From Kuschelorhynchus macadamiae (Eukaryota; Arthropoda; Insecta; Coleoptera; Curculionidae), in NCBI GenBank assembly GCA_030620095.1, contig JAUTXW010004470.1, positions 620,001-684,000 of the forward strand: 64,000 nucleotides of DNA. The letters run 5' to 3'. The position numbers and the translations under genes are program-made. Each line of letters begins with the position of its first letter. The first letter of the stretch is position 1. Shown in pieces: positions 1-64,000 of this stretch. The notes beneath the pieces are model-generated. The model had not been told where the DNA came from, did no database searches, and worked only from the letters and a program-made list of their open reading frames with translations.

Positions 1-89
1 ATGCATAAATAGAATGGGCAGCGTTAAATTTTTTCCAATTAAATAATTTAACAAAAAAATATGGACATGGTGCGAACACAGGAATATAT

Positions 90-750
90 ATATTTATGTA
101 TCCTATATTGAGTCAAGCAAAAATGTAGAAGCCGAACTAGAATCGAGACTAAGCTTGATAGAAACAGAGTACGAACTGGCACAAACCGCATTCAAAACTA
201 TAATGAAACAATTTAAAATGCCAGAAATAGACTTGTTTGCCACACACATTAACACAAAATGTAAAAAAATTATATCATAGTTTCCAGACCTGCACTCTGT
301 TTCCGTTGATGCTTTCACTATAAATTAGGGAAACATTTTCTTTTACGCTTTCCCTCCCTTTTCCTTAGGGTAATACAAAAAATATTACAGGACAAAGCTG
401 TAGGTATACTTGTAGTCCCTTTGTGGCCCTCTCAACCCTGGTATCCTCTATTTATAGAACTGCTGATTGAGAAACCAATTATATTTACTCCCGAAAAGTA
501 CTTACTTATGTCCCCTTCCAGAGAAGAACACCCACTATGGAAATTTCACTGACAGCCGGGAACTTTTCGGGGGAGCTTTTCGAAGAAAAAAACTCACTGA
601 GGAAGCAATAAATATCATTATTGCGTCATTGGCAAACAATACCCTCAAACAGTATAGCAATACCTTTCTTAAATGGTGGAAATTCGGTAAGACAAATCAG
701 GAAAATATCTATATATATAACCTTAAAACTTTGCTAGTATTACACTTAAC
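90..750 (+). pseudogene. DIRS-type retrotransposon fragment (RNase H-like region and start of tyrosine recombinase)
   Basis: Short translated stretches in shifting frames resemble DIRS/Ngaro-like elements. Near 215-300 there is PEIDLFATHIN, then VDAFTIN near 305-330, and WPSQPWYPLF near 425-455; this order is typical of the end of the DIRS RT/RNase H polyprotein. From about 565 to 750 the text LANNTLKQYSNTFLKWW resembles the N-terminal arm-binding part of the element's tyrosine recombinase. Stops and frameshifts break it, the catalytic half of the recombinase is missing, and gypsy sequence starts at about 750. Family assignment is from motif recognition only. Confidence 0.6.
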
Positions 751-760
751 TTAACAAGAA

Positions 761-1723
761 ATGGAAAAGAATAAAGAAGAAATCACTAGAAAAACGTTTC
801 TTGAACCGATGCTAACGAAAGAAGATGTAAAAGAGGAAATGGGACAAATGGAGAAGAAAGTGCAAAAGCAAGTTCAGGGGGTTCATAACCAAATGAAGCA
901 AGAAGTCCAAAGTCTACGTTCCCAGATGCAGAAATTTGGAAAGCAAAGTGAGTTCAAATCCGACGTTGTCTCTTTATCACATGTGATAAAGCCACCCACG
1001 TTTGATGGTAAGGTGCCGTGGGTTACTTACCTGAAACAATTTGAAGCTACAGCAACAGGAAATAGTTGGGATTCCACCAAACTGGCACGAGCACTTCTTT
1101 GTTACTTACGGGGCGAAGCAATGTAGGTGCTAATGAACATACCCGAAGATAAACAAAATGACATTGGAATATTAGTAAGCCATCTAGAAATGCGTTAAGG
1201 GGAAGCACATCTACAGGAGGTTTATAAAGCGCAACTTCAATATCGAAGACAAAAATATAACGAAAGTCTTCAAGAGTATGCAACCGATATTGTGCGACTA
1301 ATTAACTTGACTTATCCATTCTACCCTGGAGAGATCAAGCAAGAGTTGGCAGTAAGCAGTTTTATTGAAGGCTTTCGTGATCCTGATACCAACCAGGCGT
1401 TAAGAATGGCTAGAATAAAGAAGATTTCAGAAGCTCTTGCATATGCCCTTCAGTTCGAAAGGGCTAAACAAACATCCAGGAGTCAAGGGAAACTACGAAG
1501 ACTACAGTGCACTCCAGAATACCGGACTACAAATGAAAATACTTCGACCATTATAAAAGAGCTGCAAGGCATTCTTCTTAAACATCAGAAAGATGAAAAT
1601 AAAACTTTAACTTTCAGACAAAGAAAAGGCATCCCTTGTTGGAAATGTGGCAAAGACGGACATATGCAAAGCCGCTGTACCAGCAAGTTGGCTACGTGCT
1701 ACCACGCCCCATCATCATCATAA
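761..1723 (+). pseudogene. gypsy gag (capsid-like, CCHC zinc knuckle)
   Basis: The start is the ATG at 761, and the N-terminal part is a charged, probably coiled-coil region. In the same frame there are stops at 1124-1126 and 1196-1198, after which the frame reopens to 1723. A CCHC zinc knuckle (CWKCGKDGHMQSRC) lies at about 1639-1680, which fits nucleic-acid binding by a retroelement gag. Both stops lie in the capsid-like part, so a full-length gag cannot be made without readthrough. Confidence 0.85.
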
Positions 1724-1739
1724 AAATTAAAGTATCCCG

Positions 1740-4700
1740 GCGGCAGAATAATGGCTCTAGTTTGGTAGTACCGGGGAAGATATGCGGTCGGGACTGCGAA
1801 ATGGTACTGGATACCGGCTCAACACACACCATCGTGAGGCCAGACATTATAGCTCCTTGCAGGACAGATAATACATACAAAAATATGTCTTGGAAACCGC
1901 CAAAGGTGAAATTATACCTGTGAAAGGCATCCATGAAGCTGAAGTAACCCTGGAGAACACTACCTTCATACATGCTGTTTTCGTCGCAAATATAATGGAT
2001 GGCGTCATACTTGGTCTTGATGTTATGAATGAACATAAATTTGTCCTTGACATACCTCAATGAGTTCTCCGTACGAAAAATGAAGAAATAGGTATAAGCC
2101 TGCTACGAAGAAATAATTCCACTATCCGAGAAGTAATTTTGCCAAAAGATGCTACTTTACTTGCGAGGTCGGAATGCGTAGTGAAAGCAGTGCTTGATGA
2201 CTTAGATGAAGAAGTTATTTTGTTCGAGCCAATTCAAGACTGTCCGCTACATGCAAAGGGAATTTTACCAGCGAGAAACCGAGAAATACGGTATTTGTCA
2301 AAATGATGAACATTAAAGAATACCCTCAGCAAGTCAAAAAGGGTGACAAGATCGGAACCTGTCAACCTGCTAATACAATATTTACCTGCACAAACTTGCC
2401 ACCTTCAGGACCTGCAAATACTTTACCTAAGGTATTTCAAGACCTGGTGAGATCATCACAACATTTACTGAATAAAGTTCAGGTGTCCAAATTGGAAGAA
2501 CTTCTGAGTAGAAATCAATATGTCTTCTCTTTGGCTGACAGCGACTTAGGAAAAACCAAGATAGTTCAACATCGAATTAATACTAGTCCTGCAGCACCGC
2601 TAAAACAGACTCCTAGACGAATACCTTTGGTAAAGCGGCAAGAAGTTGATCGGATGCTTGAAGATATGGAAAAACAAGACATTATAGAGACATCGCAAAG
2701 TCCCTGATCATCACCAGTAGTCCTGGTTAAGAAGAAAGATGGTTCCACCAGATTCCGCGTCGACTTCCGCATTCTCAATGACGTCACAAAGAAAGCTAGT
2801 TTTTCCCTTACAATGAATTGATGATACCTTGGACACTTTAACAGGATCAAAATGGTTCTCGACCTTGGACCTGAAAAGTGGTTATTGGCAAGTTAAGCTT
2901 AATACAGCGGATAAAGAAAAGACGTTTAATGGAACTGACATTACATGGAATGACATACGAAACATGCCTAGTATATTTAGATGACATCATTATTCTTGGC
3001 AAAACTTTTAAAGGTCATTTGAAGAATATGGAAGCTGTTTTTCAGAAACTGAGAATGGCTGGCTTAAAACTCAGTCCCAAGAAGGGCCAGTTTTTCCAAA
3101 AGGAAGTGAAAAATCTAGGGCATGTTATTACCGAACATGGAGTAAAAACCGATCCAGAGAAGACTGAAGCCATTCAAAATTGGCCAATACCGAAAGACAG
3201 ACATGAACTAAGGAGTTTTTTTGGGACTTTGAACATACTACAGACGATTCATAAAAGATTTTTCTAATATCGCTAGACCGTTACATCGACTTACTGAAAG
3301 CATTTACAGCTATGTATGGATCGAACAATGTGGAGAAGCATTTAAAGACTTGGAGAAAGCCTTGTGTAATCCCCCAGTGTTGTCATATCCTGAGTCATCC
3401 CAGATGTTTATCATAGACACCGACGCAAGCAATGCCGCTATTGGTGGTATTTTGTCACAAGTACAAATTGGCGAAGAAAAAGTAATCGCCTATTTCAGCA
3501 AGGTTCTTTCTAAACCTAAACGCAACTACTGTGTGGCCAGGAAAGAACTACTGGCTATTGTTAAAACATTGGAGCACTTTCATAAGTACTTGTACAGACA
3601 AAAATTCTTTTTAAGGACGGATCATGCATCACTCAAATGGTTGTTACAATTTAAGAATCCCGAAGGACAAATAGCCAGGTGGTTGCAGCGCCTACAGGAA
3701 TATGACTTTAAAGTTGAACATTGCAAAGGGTTAAAGCATAAAAATGCTGATGCTTTATCAAGAAGACCATGCCCAGAAAGTTGTAAACATGGCAACAGAC
3801 ACGAGGAAAGAGAAGATCCTGACGATTTTCATTGCCGAAGAACAACACTTCAAAGCTCTCAAGAGTGGGACTCTAAAATGTTATCCAAAGATCAGCAAGA
3901 AGACCCAGATATTGGCCCTATAATTAAGCTAAAATTGGAAAATTCACCAAGACCTTGTTACCAAGAAATTGCAGCCAAATCCCAGAAATTTAAAGAATAC
4001 TGGGCGTTATGGGACTCTTTGGTGATAAAAGACGGTGTGTTAAAAAAAATCTGGTGAAGTTCTGACGGCAAAAATAGCAAATATCAAAGTATTTTGCCCT
4101 CAAAGAAATTTCCTGAAGTCTTGCAAGACGTACACAATGGTGTCAGCGGAGGACATTTTGGTATTATGAAGACTCTTGAAAAAGTTCGAAAAAGGTTTTA
4201 TTGGTTGGGAAGTCGTACAGATGTGAAAGATTGGTGCCGAGCCTGCGAGGACTGCCCTGCCAGTAAAGGGCACCAAACTCATACTCGTGGCAAAATAAAG
4301 CAGTACAACGTGGGAGAACCCTTCGAACGAATTGCCAAAAATGTAGCAGGACCATTTCCAGTATTCCGGGAATCGTTTTGTGTTAGTAGCAATGGATTAC
4401 TTCAGCAAATGGCCAGAAGTCTACGCAATACCCAATCAAAAAGCCATCACTGTTGCCGACGTACTATTTCAAGAATGGATACGGAATTTCAAGGGAAATA
4501 CATTCGGAGCAAGGCAGGAACTTTGAATCTCATGTATTCAAAAGCCTGTGCAGCCTATTAGGAATTCATAAGACAAGAACAACACCTCTTCATTCGCAGT
4601 CAGATGGAATGGTTGAAAGATTTAATAGAACTTTGGAGAACTACCTGAAAATCCAAGTTAATGAACAACAAAGTGACTGGGATAAATGCATTCAACCATT

Positions 4701-4972
4701 TTTACTAGTCTACCGCTCCGCAATTCATGAATCCACTGGAAAAACACCTGCCAGTGTAATATTTGGAACTGATTTACAGCTTCCAGTTGACCTCTTGACT
4801 GGACGCCCTCCTGACAATAAGATAACTACTACGGATTATGTCAGCCAGGTTAGTAAACGCCTCAGAGAAATCCATGAAGAGGTCCGCCATAAATTACAGA
4901 TAGAAAACGATAGAATGAAGTCACGTTATTATCTACGAGCCAATCACACTATTTGCAGTCGGTGAAAAAGTT
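1740..4972 (+). pseudogene. gypsy pol (protease, RT, RNase H, integrase), multiply broken
   Basis: The protease active-site motif VLDTGSTHTIV is near 1806. RT begins near 2560 with a region ending DIIETSQSP and a stop at 2705-2707; sequence around 2930 lacks the block that normally precedes the catalytic motif. The YLDD motif is present near 2970. RNase H shows FIIDTDASNAAIGG near 3400 and RTDHASLKWLL near 3615. Integrase has the His/Cys zinc-binding module (HNGVSGGHFG, CRACEDC, 4133-4255) and a core with SEQGRNFES near 4510, where the family normally has SDQG, and MVERFN near 4610. A frame change falls inside the integrase core. No chromodomain is seen, and the reading frame ends near 4972 in basic sequence that passes straight into the LTR-like end. 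Confidence 0.85.
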
Positions 4973-4994
4973 TGGTTATACAATCCAAAAAGGG

Positions 4995-62997
<58,003 letters not shown>

Positions 62998-63619
62998 CTA
63001 AAAATCATATATCCGTAAGTATAGATTTTCTTATTTATTTTCCTCGGACTGATAGCACTTCTAGTGTATGACTGAAGTAAATTGAAATAGTATATTACAT
63101 AACAAGTGTTCATGGGGGTAAACAGCAACATTTCCCGGGGGGGGGGGGGGGGTAACAGTAGATGTGTGCCAAAGACATTAGCAAAAAAGTCTTCGGTTCT
63201 TAATCAATAATTTAAACAAAAAAGTCCTCAGTGTAATACGCCCCTGCCCACCTGATAAATAGCCAAAAATTTGAAAACGTTAGTTAAATATGCCCAAAAA
63301 TGTAGAAAAAAAATTACTAATCGATTAAACCAAATGGAGTAATAGTAAGAAGCAAACAAGGTTATAGTACTTATATTAAGTAATCAATAAAACAAAATAA
63401 AATATGTCAACCAATATCAAAATGAAAATACATTTTTATATATAAGTATATTTAGTTCGATAAATATACTTGTATAATACTTATACATACAACTAAACGA
63501 ATAAATATTTAAAGAAAATTATTATTATTATTATATAATTTTATCCATATACCTAACAGATGCGGCAGTTTGTATTTTGCATAAGAAAATTATAAAATAC
63601 TAAATGTTGAAATACGATG
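62998..63619. other. Vps15 intron with a 16-base poly-G run
   Basis: A poly-G run of about 16 lies at 63,137-63,152, striking in such AT-rich sequence. No gene recognised. Short ATT repeats lie near 63,520. Confidence 0.5.
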
Positions 63620-64000
63620 AACAACATAAATTATACATTGTTTTCCTGTGCAAAAATTGAATCATTTTTTGGGAGGGAAAAATTTTAAAAAAATAGAAAC
63701 AGTTTTTCACTGTCGGGAAAAACTTATCAGCCACATTCAGCAGGTCCAGAAGTTCTAAGTTTCTGGATTCAGTATAATTTTCTTTTGACAATAAAACTGC
63801 CAAGAGTTTAAAACAGTTTCTAAAGCTGTGTCTTGTAAATCATAAAAATTTACAATACTTTTAGCTATTTCATTTAAATCTTTAAGTGATAAATTTGCAA
63901 GGTGTGCAATTTCAAAATATTGATAACAATTTTATAACCTTCAGAAAATCTCGTTTTTAAAGGTCACTCCAAATATGGAATAAAGAGTCTTTGTCTGTTA
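63620..64000 (-). pseudogene. hAT transposase C-terminal remnant (THAP12/P52rIPK-like)
   Basis: The minus strand from 64,000 reads RLFIPYLE, a stop, TRFSEG, then NFYDLQDTALETVLNSWQFY and, after a one-base frame shift, NLELLDLLNVADKFFPTVKN. These blocks, in this order, resemble the end of hAT transposases related to the 52-kDa repressor family, just before the dimerisation motif. It continues beyond the right edge. It is a different family from the hAT at 57.2 kb. Confidence 0.6.

Overview
The window looks like a piece of an AT-rich, transposon-laden insect nuclear genome (a beetle is plausible, but the order is an inference). The only host gene I can support is Vps15 (PIK3R4, the regulatory subunit of the class III PI3-kinase Vps34), on the minus strand. 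Thirteen consecutive coding exons (about 2.7 kb of coding sequence, all with AG/GT borders and compatible phases) run from 62,997 down to 5,979. They cover most of the kinase-like domain, the HEAT-repeat region and the start of the linker. The N-terminal exon should lie beyond the right edge and the WD40 exons beyond the left edge.

Almost everything else is intronic repeat sequence. Left end (1-5,671): a DIRS-type remnant, a broken Ty3/gypsy element with one LTR-like end, and a perfect TA tract of about 450 bp. 5.9-13 kb: two Vps15 exons with LINE and Penelope fragments and small foldback elements. 13.0-29.8 kb: one giant intron holding a MITE, a 6.5-kb block of inverted and tandem Penelope-like element (PLE) copies, a LINE with an intact ORF1, a palindromic mariner-like element and a second TA tract of about 500 bp. 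29.8-35.7 kb: five Vps15 exons close together. 35.8-41.7 kb: PLE pieces with a LINE between them, one PLE having an inverted 5' part. 41.7-52.5 kb: four exons separated by mariner-like, MITE, LINE and PLE remnants. 52.8-61.4 kb: mariner and gypsy fragments and a 2.9-kb hAT element with a perfect 8-bp target duplication, inserted into an older mariner-like transposase. 62.1-63.0 kb: the two most upstream visible Vps15 exons. Right edge: another hAT remnant.

The observations most worth following are: hammerhead-ribozyme-like folds in the PLE terminal repeats, including a paired change at the core C3/G8 positions; PLE copies with inverted 5' parts; the palindromic mariner element whose transcript could form a long hairpin; and the very long TA tracts that sit at transposon borders.
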